From: Flavobacteriaceae bacterium
Lineage (GTDB): Bacteria > Bacteroidota > Bacteroidia > Flavobacteriales > Flavobacteriaceae
DNA length: 56,656 nt
Reading direction: 5' to 3'
NCBI GenBank assembly: GCA_009886625.1
Contig: QXZA01000020.1
Coordinates: forward strand, 1 to 56,656
The notes under the pieces: generated by a model
What the model was told of the DNA's origin: nothing
Databases searched by the model: none
What the model saw: the letters and a program-made list of their open reading frames with translations, nothing else
Shown here: in pieces, positions 28,995 through 37,070 of the stretch
Position numbering within the stretch: the first letter of the stretch is position 1
How the letters are laid out: each line of letters begins with the position of its first letter
Position numbers and translations under genes: made by a program

Positions 28995-30359
28995 TTAAAA
29001 CTCGTTAATTCTTTGTTTTAATTCTTCCCAATCTATCCCTCCAAAATTTCCTGAACTCATCATCACTATCACCCGATTCGAGAAATTTTGGGCTAACAAT
29101 TCTTCTGTTAAAATAGACGTTTTTGAAATAACTTTCATAGAAGAATGATTAAAGGCTTTTTTGATTGTGTCAGCATCAATGGGTGCTCTATTTTTTATTT
29201 TTAATGCCTCTGGATCATAAAACACTAGTGCTTCATCTGCTACTTCCAAGGTGTCTTTATACTGCTCTATAAAAGAAGGGTCTAAACTACTATAAGTATG
29301 TAACTCCAAACAGACATGTATCCTATGACTTGTAAATTGACTTTTTAATGCTTGAGCGGTAGCTTTTACTTTACTTGGTGCATGTGCAAAATCTTTAAAC
29401 AAAATTGAAGTTTGGCCTCTAGAAAGACATTCCAATCGTTTTGATGCTCCAGTAAAACTTGGAATTGCTTCATAAAAATCAGAAGCATCTACCCCCATGA
29501 GTTGAGCAATCCATTGAGCTCCTGCAAGGTTCATTAGGTTATGACTTCCAAAAACAGCGAGTGGCAAACTTCCCTCGGAGGTATACAAATATGTTATCCC
29601 ATTTTCAATTTTATGTTCTGGAGTACTGTATGGAATTTTTTTAACAGGGTGAGTACAGTTTTCAACTAAAGTTTTTAGATTCAAATCTTCTTCATTATAA
29701 ATCAAAACACCCCCTTCAACCATTGAAAAAATAAATTTTTCAAATTGAGCAACATAATCTTCAAAGGTTGGGAAAACATTTACATGGTCCCAAGCAATTC
29801 CACTTATCAAAGCTATTTCAGGTTGATACCATAAAAATTTTGGTTGTGGGTCTATTGCCGAAGACAAATACTCATCTCCTTCAAGCAAAATAAAATCATT
29901 GTCATCAGAAAGGGAAAGGGTTTCAGAAACTGCAGGAACAGGAGCACCTACCATAAAATCGGCAGCTACTTCATGATAGTTTAAAACATGTAAAATCATG
30001 GCAGTAATGGTGGTCTTTCCGTGACTTCCTGCGATTACCACAGTAGACTTTTCTTGACACATTGTTGCCAAAAACTCAGGATAGGATTGAATTTTTAAGC
30101 CTAAAGATTGTGCTGTAATCAACTCGGGATTATCTGACTTTGCGTGCATTCCTAGAATCACTACATCAATCTCATTGTAAAGCTTTTCTGGATACCAACC
30201 CATTGATTCTGGAAGTAGACCCGCCTTTTCTAATTTTGCTTTTGAAGGATCAAAGATTGCATCATCACTTCCAGTAACTTGATGCCCTAACTCATGCATT
30301 ACAAGTGCCAAACTGTGCATCGCAATCCCCCCTATTGCTATAAAATGCAGTCGCATCAT
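28995..30359 (-). CDS. mpl: Murein peptide ligase Mpl
   Basis: MurC-like ligase that joins recycled tripeptide L-Ala-gamma-D-Glu-meso-DAP to UDP-MurNAc. The N-terminus LHFIAIGGIAMHSLA distinguishes it from MurC (GIGGVGMSA), the P-loop is GSHGKTTITAM, and GDEYLSSAID matches the central Mpl motif. 454 residues is typical. It agrees with the DAP-type MurE at 10969. Two adjacent ATG codons at the start are both possible. obg starts 16 bases upstream. Confidence 0.93.
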   Translation of the reverse strand: MMRLHFIAIGGIAMHSLALVMHELGHQVTGSDDAIFDPSKAKLEKAGLLPESMGWYPEKLYNEIDVVILGMHAKSDNPELITAQSLGLKIQSYPEFLATMCQEKSTVVIAGSHGKTTITAMILHVLNYHEVAADFMVGAPVPAVSETLSLSDDNDFILLEGDEYLSSAIDPQPKFLWYQPEIALISGIAWDHVNVFPTFEDYVAQFEKFIFSMVEGGVLIYNEEDLNLKTLVENCTHPVKKIPYSTPEHKIENGITYLYTSEGSLPLAVFGSHNLMNLAGAQWIAQLMGVDASDFYEAIPSFTGASKRLECLSRGQTSILFKDFAHAPSKVKATAQALKSQFTSHRIHVCLELHTYSSLDPSFIEQYKDTLEVADEALVFYDPEALKIKNRAPIDADTIKKAFNHSSMKVISKTSILTEELLAQNFSNRVIVMMSSGNFGGIDWEELKQRINEF

Positions 30360-30375
30360 AGATTCAGTTTTTGGA

Positions 30376-31377
30376 TCACGAATTTAATACTTTCCAAAGC
30401 GCGTCTTTCAACTCAGTTAAATGATATTGTGTTGCACTTGAAATAATCAGGTGAGGAGTCTTTTTGAAAAGTGACTTCATCTCTTTTACATATTCCTCCT
30501 TAAGTTCATCGTCTAATAAATCTGCTTTCGAGAGCACGATCATAAATTGCTTGTCTAGCAATTCAGGATTATATTTTACTAGTTCCTTTTGAAGGATTTC
30601 AAACTCGGTTTTCAAATTTTTTGTATCCGCAGGAATCACAAAAAGTAAAATAGAATTTCGCTCAATATGTCTTAAGAAATAATGTCCCAACCCTTTTCCT
30701 TCAGCTGCACCTTCAATAATTCCCGGAATATCCGCCATTACGAAAGACTGAAAATCTCTGTATTCAACAATCCCTAAATTAGGTTTCAAGGTCGTAAACT
30801 CATAATCTGCAATTTTAGGTTTTGCAGAAGTAAGGGCCGCTAATAAAGTTGACTTTCCAGCATTAGGAAATCCTACCAATCCAACATCTGCAAGTACTTT
30901 CAACTCCAAAGTGATTTGAAAGGTGGTTCCTTCAATTCCAGGCTGTGCATAACGTGGAGTTTGACGTGTGGAAGATTTGAAATGCCAATTTCCACGACCT
31001 CCCAATCCACCCTTTACGATAACTACCTCTTGATTATCTTCAGTAATTTCAAGTAAAATCTCGTTAGTCTCTGTACTTCTAACTACTGTACCCATTGGAA
31101 CATCTATATAAATATCTTGACCCTGGGCTCCACTACTCCTATTTTTACTTCCATCTCCTCCATGACCGGCAGAAAAATGTTTTTTAAATTTAAATGTATA
31201 TAGTGTCCATAGCTGTCTATTTCCTCTCAAAATAACATGACCACCACGACCTCCGTCGCCTCCATCAGGCCCCCCTTTGGTTATATATTTTTCTCGATGT
31301 AAATGGATCGAACCCTTTCCTCCATTTCCAGAGCTAACAAAAAGTTTGACATAATCAACAAAATTTCCTTCTGTCAT
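30376..31377 (-). CDS. obg: GTPase Obg
   Basis: Ribosome-associated GTPase important for 50S maturation and stress control. The glycine-rich Obg fold covers residues 1-158 ([19 protein letters not shown]), followed by the G domain with G1 [10 protein letters not shown]2 region [11 protein letters not shown]3 DIPGIIEGA and G4 SKADL. There is no C-terminal OCT domain; at 333 residues this is the short form usual in the phylum. It starts 3 bases after the adk stop. Confidence 0.95.
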   Translation of the reverse strand: MTEGNFVDYVKLFVSSGNGGKGSIHLHREKYITKGGPDGGDGGRGGHVILRGNRQLWTLYTFKFKKHFSAGHGGDGSKNRSSGAQGQDIYIDVPMGTVVRSTETNEILLEITEDNQEVVIVKGGLGGRGNWHFKSSTRQTPRYAQPGIEGTTFQITLELKVLADVGLVGFPNAGKSTLLAALTSAKPKIADYEFTTLKPNLGIVEYRDFQSFVMADIPGIIEGAAEGKGLGHYFLRHIERNSILLFVIPADTKNLKTEFEILQKELVKYNPELLDKQFMIVLSKADLLDDELKEEYVKEMKSLFKKTPHLIISSATQYHLTELKDALWKVLNS

Positions 31378-31380
31378 AAA

Positions 31381-31956
31381 CTAGTTTAAACGCTCAATAA
31401 GCGAAGTTAATCGAGCTGTAATTTCTTCAATTGTACCGATTCCGTTAATGCTGTGAAATTTTTGTTGTCCTTGATAATAATCTCTTAAAGGAGCTGTTTT
31501 TTGATTGTACTCATCAAAACGATTCCTAATCTTTTCTTCATCTTGGTCATCAGTTCTCCCACTAGTTTGCCCTCTTTCTAGCAAACGTTTTACTAAAATA
31601 TCGTCTTCTGCCTCTAATGCAATTGTTGCATTAACTTTCATATTTTTAGTTTCTAAAAAAGTATCTAAAGCTCCTGCTTGTGCTTCAGTTCTTGGAAATC
31701 CATCAAAAATAAATCCTTCAGCATTTCGATTCCGATCTACTTCAGCTTCCAACATATCAATGGTCACTTGATCAGGAACTAAATCTCCGTTGTCCATATA
31801 TGATTGCGCTAACTTCCCTAATTTGGTCTCATTCTTAATATTATATCTGAACAAGTCTCCTGTTGAGATATGAACCAAATTAAAAGTTGTTTTTAAAAAT
31901 GCTGCCTGCGTTCCTTTACCTGCTCCAGGCTTTCCAAATAAAACTAAATTGATCAT
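31381..31956 (-). CDS. adk: Adenylate kinase
   Basis: Interconverts ATP+AMP and 2 ADP. The P-loop is GKPGAGKGTQ (about residues 8-17), the AMP-binding region follows with HISTGDLFR, and FDGFPRTEAQ is the family signature. At 191 residues it has the short LID, with no zinc-binding cysteines. It leads the minus-strand run adk-obg-mpl and is divergent from purK. Confidence 0.96.
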   Translation of the reverse strand: MINLVLFGKPGAGKGTQAAFLKTTFNLVHISTGDLFRYNIKNETKLGKLAQSYMDNGDLVPDQVTIDMLEAEVDRNRNAEGFIFDGFPRTEAQAGALDTFLETKNMKVNATIALEAEDDILVKRLLERGQTSGRTDDQDEEKIRNRFDEYNQKTAPLRDYYQGQQKFHSINGIGTIEEITARLTSLIERLN

Positions 31957-31975
31957 GGATTTTAAAAATTTTCAA

Positions 31976-31983
31976 CAAAGATA
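31976..31983 (-). promoter_or_regulatory. Possible -7 element for adk
   Basis: TATCTTTG on the minus strand matches TAnnTTTG, 20 bases upstream of the adk ATG. No -33 TTG at the expected distance was found. Confidence 0.4.
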
Positions 31984-32025
31984 TCCATTTTAAGTTGCTT
32001 TTTTCCATTCCAAAAAACTTATGCG

Positions 32026-32033
32026 TATTTTTG
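32026..32033 (+). promoter_or_regulatory. Possible -7 element for purK
   Basis: TATTTTTG on the plus strand matches TAnnTTTG and ends 14 bases before the purK ATG. The nearest upstream TTG is 28 bases away, too far for a canonical -33. Confidence 0.4.
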
Positions 32034-32046
32034 CAAAAAGCTTTTA

Positions 32047-33201
32047 ATGGGATTTTTCTCTGGTTCACAAACAATTGGAATTTTAGGCGGCGGTCAATTA
32101 GGCAAAATGCTCCTTACAACAACACGTCAATGGGACATCAACACTAAAGTGATGGATCCAAGCAATCAAGCCCCTGGACGAATAGCGTGTAATACATTTG
32201 TTGTGGGCGATCTAATGGATTACGATAATGTGGTAGAATTTGGGAAAAATGTTGACATTCTTACTATTGAAATTGAAAATGTAAATACAGCTGCTCTCGC
32301 TACTCTAGAAAAACAAGGAGTAAAAGTATATCCTCAAGCTAGCGTACTGAAAACTATCCAAAACAAATGCCATCAAAAAAAGTTTTACAAATCCAATAAC
32401 ATCCCCACAGCACCTTTTCAGCTTTTTGATTCAAAGGATGCTTTAAAAGACGCCGTAGGAAAAGGAGAGGTCTCTTTTCCTTTTGTTTGGAAATCAGAGG
32501 ATATGGGATATGATGGTTATGGTGTTCAAATTGTTCGTACCAATTCTGACTTAGAAAACATCAACGAGGGTCCCTGCATGGCAGAAGATTTAGTTGCTAT
32601 CGATAAAGAGCTAGGAATAATAGTTTGTAGAAGTCCTAAAGGAGAATCTGTATGCTACCCCTGTGTAGAAATGGAATTTCATCCTACAGCCAACCAAGTA
32701 GAATATGTATTGAGCCCTGCACGCATTTCAAAATCTCTGGAGAAAAAAGCTACAGAACTTGCTTTACTCGTGTCAGAATCATTTCAACATGTAGGCCTTC
32801 TTGCAGTAGAATTATTCTTAACCAAAGAGGGCGAACTAGTGGTCAACGAAGTTGCACCTCGTCCACATAACAGTGGGCATTACAGTATAGAAGCTTCCTA
32901 TACCTCACAATTTGAGCAACACATTCGCGCAATTCTTGATCTTCCACTTGGAAACACTGAAAATAAAGTAGCAGGAGTGATGGTCAATCTTGTAGGAAAA
33001 GAGGGACACAACGGACTCGTTCATTATAAAAACTTAAAAGATATCTTAACCATAGAGGGAGTAAATCCTCATATTTATGGTAAAAAAGAAACTCGTCCTT
33101 TTCGTAAAATGGGACATATAACCATCGTTAACAAAGACCTTGGTACTGCACGTGAAATTGCAGAGCACGTAAAAGAAACAATTGAAGTAATTACAAAATA
33201 A
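32047..33201 (+). CDS. purK: 5-(carboxyamino)imidazole ribonucleotide synthase PurK
   Basis: ATP-grasp enzyme that carboxylates AIR to N5-CAIR in purine synthesis. The N-terminal GILGGGQLGKML and the ATP-grasp elements PFVWKSEDMGYDGYG, ELFLTKEGELVVNEVAPRPHNSGHY (an ATP-grasp metal site, cited in part only) and AVELFL identify it; the catalytic Asn-Glu lies in VVNEVAPRPHNS. 384 residues is normal. purE starts one base after its stop. Confidence 0.95.
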   Translation: MGFFSGSQTIGILGGGQLGKMLLTTTRQWDINTKVMDPSNQAPGRIACNTFVVGDLMDYDNVVEFGKNVDILTIEIENVNTAALATLEKQGVKVYPQASVLKTIQNKCHQKKFYKSNNIPTAPFQLFDSKDALKDAVGKGEVSFPFVWKSEDMGYDGYGVQIVRTNSDLENINEGPCMAEDLVAIDKELGIIVCRSPKGESVCYPCVEMEFHPTANQVEYVLSPARISKSLEKKATELALLVSESFQHVGLLAVELFLTKEGELVVNEVAPRPHNSGHYSIEASYTSQFEQHIRAILDLPLGNTENKVAGVMVNLVGKEGHNGLVHYKNLKDILTIEGVNPHIYGKKETRPFRKMGHITIVNKDLGTAREIAEHVKETIEVITK

Positions 33202-33202
33202 T

Positions 33203-33688
33203 ATGGCACAGATAGGAATTATCATGGGTAGTCAATCAGACTTACCTATCATGGAAGAAGCAATTGCAGTTTTAAAAGAATTAAATATTGAGGTAGAAGT
33301 GGATATTGTTTCTGCGCACCGAACACCGGAAAAAATGATGCATTATGGAGCTGAAGCGCATAAACGCAATCTTAAAGTTATCATTGCGGGAGCTGGAGGT
33401 GCTGCTCACTTACCCGGTATGATTGCCTCGCTTACTCCACTACCTGTAATTGGTGTCCCTATCAAATCAAGTAATTCAATTGATGGATGGGACAGCGTTT
33501 TGTCTATCTTACAAATGCCTGGTGGAGTTCCCGTTGCAACAGTAGCCCTAAATGGAGCGAAAAATGCAGGTATACTCGCTGCACAAATCATTGGAAGTCA
33601 TGATCTAAAGGTTCAAGAACAAGTCATTTCCTACAAAGAAAGCTTAAAAGAGAAAGTAATATTGAGTAGTCAAAATCTTAAAAAATAA
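33203..33688 (+). CDS. purE: N5-carboxyaminoimidazole ribonucleotide mutase PurE
   Basis: Class I PurE, moves the carboxylate of N5-CAIR to C4, giving CAIR; works directly after PurK. The N-terminal GSQSDLPIME, the HRTP motif (SAHRTPEKM) and AGAGGAAHLPGM are the active-site segments. 161 residues is typical of the octameric bacterial form. The pair purK-purE is translationally close, and the M3 peptidase gene starts 4 bases later. Confidence 0.97.
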   Translation: MAQIGIIMGSQSDLPIMEEAIAVLKELNIEVEVDIVSAHRTPEKMMHYGAEAHKRNLKVIIAGAGGAAHLPGMIASLTPLPVIGVPIKSSNSIDGWDSVLSILQMPGGVPVATVALNGAKNAGILAAQIIGSHDLKVQEQVISYKESLKEKVILSSQNLKK

Positions 33689-33692
33689 AATA

Positions 33693-35738
33693 TTGAGTAA
33701 TCCGCTTCTAGAAAACTTTGATACCCCCTTCGAGTCAGCTCCATTTTCAAAAATAAAAACAGAACATTTTATTCCTGCTTTGAAACATAGTATTGATCTT
33801 GCTTTAGATGAAATCGATACTGTAGTGAAAAATAAAGCGACTCCTAGTTTTGAGAATACTCTTGAAGCATTAGAAAATTGTGGTAACCTTATTGGAAGAA
33901 ATAGTTCCCTTTTATTCAATCTAAACAGTGCTGAAACAAGTGATGCCCTCCAAAAAGTAGCACAGGAGGCAGCTCCCCTTCTCACAGCTTTTCAAAATGA
34001 CATTCGCCTAAATGAAACACTTTTTAAGCGTATTAAATTTGTCCATGAAAAAGAAAATCGAGCGCTCTTGAGCCCAGAACAGCTCACCTTACTTGAAAAA
34101 GAATACAAAGGGTTTGTTCGAAACGGAGCCTTACTAGATAGCAATGCTAAAGAAAAACTTAGAGAGATAGATACTACACTTGCTCAATTGAGTCTTAGTT
34201 TTGGAGAACACGTTTTGGCTGATACTCAAGCGTATCAACTTCATATTGAAAAGGAAGAAGACCTAAAAGGACTTCCAGAAAATAGTAAGGAAATGGCACA
34301 ACAGCTGGCCGAACAAAAAGAACTAAAAGGATGGGTTTTTACCTTAGATTATCCAAGCTATGTGCCTTTTATGACGTATTCAGAACATCGAGAATTAAGA
34401 AAAAAGTTAAGCCTCGCTTTTGGAAAAAGAGGATTCCAAGACAACGATCAAAATAATTCAGAAGTTATTTTAAAAATCGTTAAACTTCGTCAAGAAAGAG
34501 CTCAACTGCTGGGATATGAATCTCATGCTGCTTTTGTTCTAGATGAACGAATGGCACAATCAGAAAAAAACGTACAATCCTTTTTAGACAATCTAAGTGA
34601 AAAAGCACATCCTGCAGCTAAAAAAGAATGGGATACAATGGAAACATTTGCTTTAGAAAATTTAGGAATTGACAAGCTTGAAAAATGGGATACTGCCTTT
34701 GTTGCAGAAAAGTTAAAACAAGCCGAATTTGATCTGGACGAACAAAAACTTAAACCATATTTTCCATTAAATAAAGTTTTAAAAGGTTTATTTGATATAG
34801 TGGAAAGGCTATATGGATTAAGCTTTTACAAAACGACAGAAATAGACCCCTACCAAGAAGAAGTAGTTGTATATGAAGCCAAAAAAAATGAGGAATTTCA
34901 CGCCTTAATCTATACCGATTTTTTTCCACGACCAGGAAAAAGAAATGGAGCTTGGATGACCAGTTATCGTTCACAAAAAAGCAAACAACGTCCTCATGTT
35001 TCTATAGTCTGTAATTTTTCAAGACCTACTAAGACACAACCTTCACTGTTGACATTTCAGGAAGTGACAACCTTGTTTCATGAATTTGGACATGCCCTAC
35101 ACGGCATATTAGCAAACACAACGTATAGCGGATTGAGTGGGACTAGTGTCTATTGGGACTTTGTAGAACTTCCAAGTCAGATCATGGAAAACTGGTGTTA
35201 TGAGCCAGAGGCATTAGCACTCTTTGCAAAGCACTATGAAACCGACAAAGTGATTCCTCAAGAGTATATCGATAAAATTAAAAAAGCTTCTCATTTCCAA
35301 CAAGGACTTCAAACGCTTCGACAACTAAGTTTTGGCTATTTAGATCTTTCATTTCACAACAAGAATGCTTCTCAAATTGATAATGTAAAAACCCACGAAA
35401 AAAATCAAATTGAATCACTTCAATTCACGACTGACTCTCCTGAAAATTGTATGAGTACTGCCTTCTCCCACATCTTTCAAGGAGGATATGCTGCGGGATA
35501 TTACAGTTATAAATGGGCAGAAGTACTGGATGCGGACGCTTTTGAATTATTTTTAGAAAAAGGGATTTTTGATTCAAAAACAGCGACTTCATTTTTAGAC
35601 AATATCTTATCAAAAGGAGGAACCGAACACCCCATGACACTCTACAAACGCTTTAGAGGAAAAGAACCGGACCCTAATGCATTACTGAGAAGAGCAGGAC
35701 TTATTCCTGTTTTAGTCAATGCAATAGTTGAACAATAA
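33693..35738 (+). CDS. M3 family metallopeptidase (oligopeptidase A/Dcp type)
   Basis: A 681-residue zinc peptidase that should degrade short peptides in the cytoplasm; no signal peptide is seen. The zinc site is HEFGH, with His463, Glu464 and His467; the third ligand should be a Glu about 25 residues later (near YWDFVELPSQ). C-terminal YSYKWAEVLDADAF carries the substrate-binding residues of the family. The start is TTG at 33693, giving SNPLLENFDTPF, as expected for the family. It is probably co-transcribed with purK-purE. Confidence 0.92.
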   Translation: MSNPLLENFDTPFESAPFSKIKTEHFIPALKHSIDLALDEIDTVVKNKATPSFENTLEALENCGNLIGRNSSLLFNLNSAETSDALQKVAQEAAPLLTAFQNDIRLNETLFKRIKFVHEKENRALLSPEQLTLLEKEYKGFVRNGALLDSNAKEKLREIDTTLAQLSLSFGEHVLADTQAYQLHIEKEEDLKGLPENSKEMAQQLAEQKELKGWVFTLDYPSYVPFMTYSEHRELRKKLSLAFGKRGFQDNDQNNSEVILKIVKLRQERAQLLGYESHAAFVLDERMAQSEKNVQSFLDNLSEKAHPAAKKEWDTMETFALENLGIDKLEKWDTAFVAEKLKQAEFDLDEQKLKPYFPLNKVLKGLFDIVERLYGLSFYKTTEIDPYQEEVVVYEAKKNEEFHALIYTDFFPRPGKRNGAWMTSYRSQKSKQRPHVSIVCNFSRPTKTQPSLLTFQEVTTLFHEFGHALHGILANTTYSGLSGTSVYWDFVELPSQIMENWCYEPEALALFAKHYETDKVIPQEYIDKIKKASHFQQGLQTLRQLSFGYLDLSFHNKNASQIDNVKTHEKNQIESLQFTTDSPENCMSTAFSHIFQGGYAAGYYSYKWAEVLDADAFELFLEKGIFDSKTATSFLDNILSKGGTEHPMTLYKRFRGKEPDPNALLRRAGLIPVLVNAIVEQ

Positions 35739-35781
35739 AAAGAAATTGATCAATTAAAAAAGGAAATGAAAAAACGGTGAT

Positions 35782-36120
35782 TCACCAATTCATAAACCCA
35801 CCTTCTAAATCGTAAATTTTTGTAAACCCAAGGGAATCCATTATTATTGAAGCCTTTCCACTTCTGTTACCAGAGCGACAATAAATTAACAGCGTTTTAC
35901 TTTTATCAAAAGCAGAGATGTTTTCAATGAAATTAGCTCCTTTATAATCTACATTAATTGCTTTTTCTATATGCCCCTCATCAAATTCAGTTGGTGTTCT
36001 TACATCAATGATTTGATAGTGCTGTTCCATGAGGTTTAAATAGGTCTGCTTGTTCACAACTTCAATTGTTTTCTCATTGGCAGTACAAGCAATAAATAAA
36101 ATCAGTATGAATTTTTTCAT
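35782..36120 (-). CDS. Rhodanese-like lipoprotein
   Basis: A 112-residue single-domain rhodanese. The N-terminus MKKFILILFIAC has a lipobox-type end with Cys12 as probable lipidation site, so the domain should face the periplasm. Active-site Cys81 is in the loop CRSGNRSGKA, and the fold markers IIDVRTPTEFDEGHI and INVDY are present. The substrate is unknown; sulfur transfer from thiosulfate or a persulfide is typical of the fold. It follows the UbiA-like gene by 9 bases and converges with the M3 peptidase. Confidence 0.85.
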   Translation of the reverse strand: MKKFILILFIACTANEKTIEVVNKQTYLNLMEQHYQIIDVRTPTEFDEGHIEKAINVDYKGANFIENISAFDKSKTLLIYCRSGNRSGKASIIMDSLGFTKIYDLEGGFMNW

Positions 36121-36129
36121 AAAACTATT

Positions 36130-36951
36130 TTAATAAAAATATGAAATTAAGAAGAAACTCAACCACCAGAAAATGGGAATTCCTTCGATCCAGAAACTTT
36201 CAAAATATTCGGAACTATCCTTAGACGAATAATTTAGTCCTATACCTAGCATCAGAAAAGCAACAAACAAAGGAACTATTATTAAAGCGTCTGAAGGAAA
36301 CACAAAAACCGCGAAGACAAACCCTATGCTTAATATTATTTGACCTAGCAACCTGGTTTTGTATATTCCTAGTTGCTGAGGAATAGTTTGTAAACTCAAA
36401 TCATCTGTATTTAAATCTCTTATTTCAAAAGGTAAAGTAGCCACCCAAACATATATAAACTGAATAAACGACCATTTTAAAAATAGGGAGAATGAAAAGC
36501 TATTCATGTTAGCTAATGGTACTCCTACCGTTAGCATTATCCAGCTAAGTGCTACTAAATAAATTTTCCATCCTTTTTTATTCCGCCCGTTAGTCGTTTC
36601 ACCAAATAGTGGAATTGTGTAAATAATCACTAGCACCCCACCTATTATAACAAAAACTTTTGAAGTGAAATTTAAACTGAAAAATAGTATAGATGCTGTT
36701 AAAAAACTCAGGATAGAAACGATCAAGATTCCAGAAAAATCTCTTACTCCAAAAGAGATTGAAACTAAAGGAAAATATTTAATGAAATTATAGACAAAAA
36801 GAGTGCTACAAAAAATAAATATCAACATGTGTTGAGCAACATTATCCAGAAACAAAGCTGCAGTTAAAGAACTCAAACAAGTGACAGATAAAGCCACATG
36901 GATACTGGATTTAACGTAAAATTCAAGACACTTTTTTAAAACTTTTTGCAC
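36130..36951 (-). CDS. UbiA-like polytopic membrane protein
   Basis: A 273-residue protein with seven to nine hydrophobic helices. The loop FEIRDLNTDD (Asp179 and Asp183) resembles the second DxxxD motif of UbiA prenyltransferases, and YTIPLFG (111-117) fits the family too. The first motif, NxxxDxxxD, is degenerate: Asn55 is kept but Tyr59 and a hydrophobic residue replace the two Asp. It may therefore have lost or changed prenyltransferase activity. The start is GTG at 36951. It is divergent from gcvP, and the rhodanese lipoprotein follows. Confidence 0.6.
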   Translation of the reverse strand: MQKVLKKCLEFYVKSSIHVALSVTCLSSLTAALFLDNVAQHMLIFIFCSTLFVYNFIKYFPLVSISFGVRDFSGILIVSILSFLTASILFFSLNFTSKVFVIIGGVLVIIYTIPLFGETTNGRNKKGWKIYLVALSWIMLTVGVPLANMNSFSFSLFLKWSFIQFIYVWVATLPFEIRDLNTDDLSLQTIPQQLGIYKTRLLGQIILSIGFVFAVFVFPSDALIIVPLFVAFLMLGIGLNYSSKDSSEYFESFWIEGIPIFWWLSFFLISYFY

Positions 36952-37046
36952 ATGTAAAGATCGAAACTTTATAGGAGTTCAAGATTGTTTTTAAAAAAAA
37001 ACTTGAGAACATTAAAAAGAACAAAAAAAATATCCCATTTAAGTTC

Positions 37047-37054
37047 TATTTTTG
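37047..37054 (+). promoter_or_regulatory. Possible -7 element for gcvP
   Basis: TATTTTTG matches TAnnTTTG and ends 17 bases before the gcvP ATG. The upstream DNA is A-rich with no TTG at the usual distance. No glycine riboswitch-like structure was recognised in the 119-base gap. Confidence 0.4.
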
Positions 37055-37070
37055 TGAAAATTTCTAATGT

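Noticed and set aside
35771-35791. Hairpin-like GGTGATTCACC with a T run after the rhodanese gene
   Set aside because: The stem is only four or five pairs with a one- to three-base loop and overlaps the stop codon; too weak to call a terminator.
36952-37070. Possible glycine riboswitch before gcvP
   Set aside because: The 119-base A/T-rich gap has no recognisable paired structure or conserved core of that riboswitch, and it also holds the divergent start of the UbiA-like gene.
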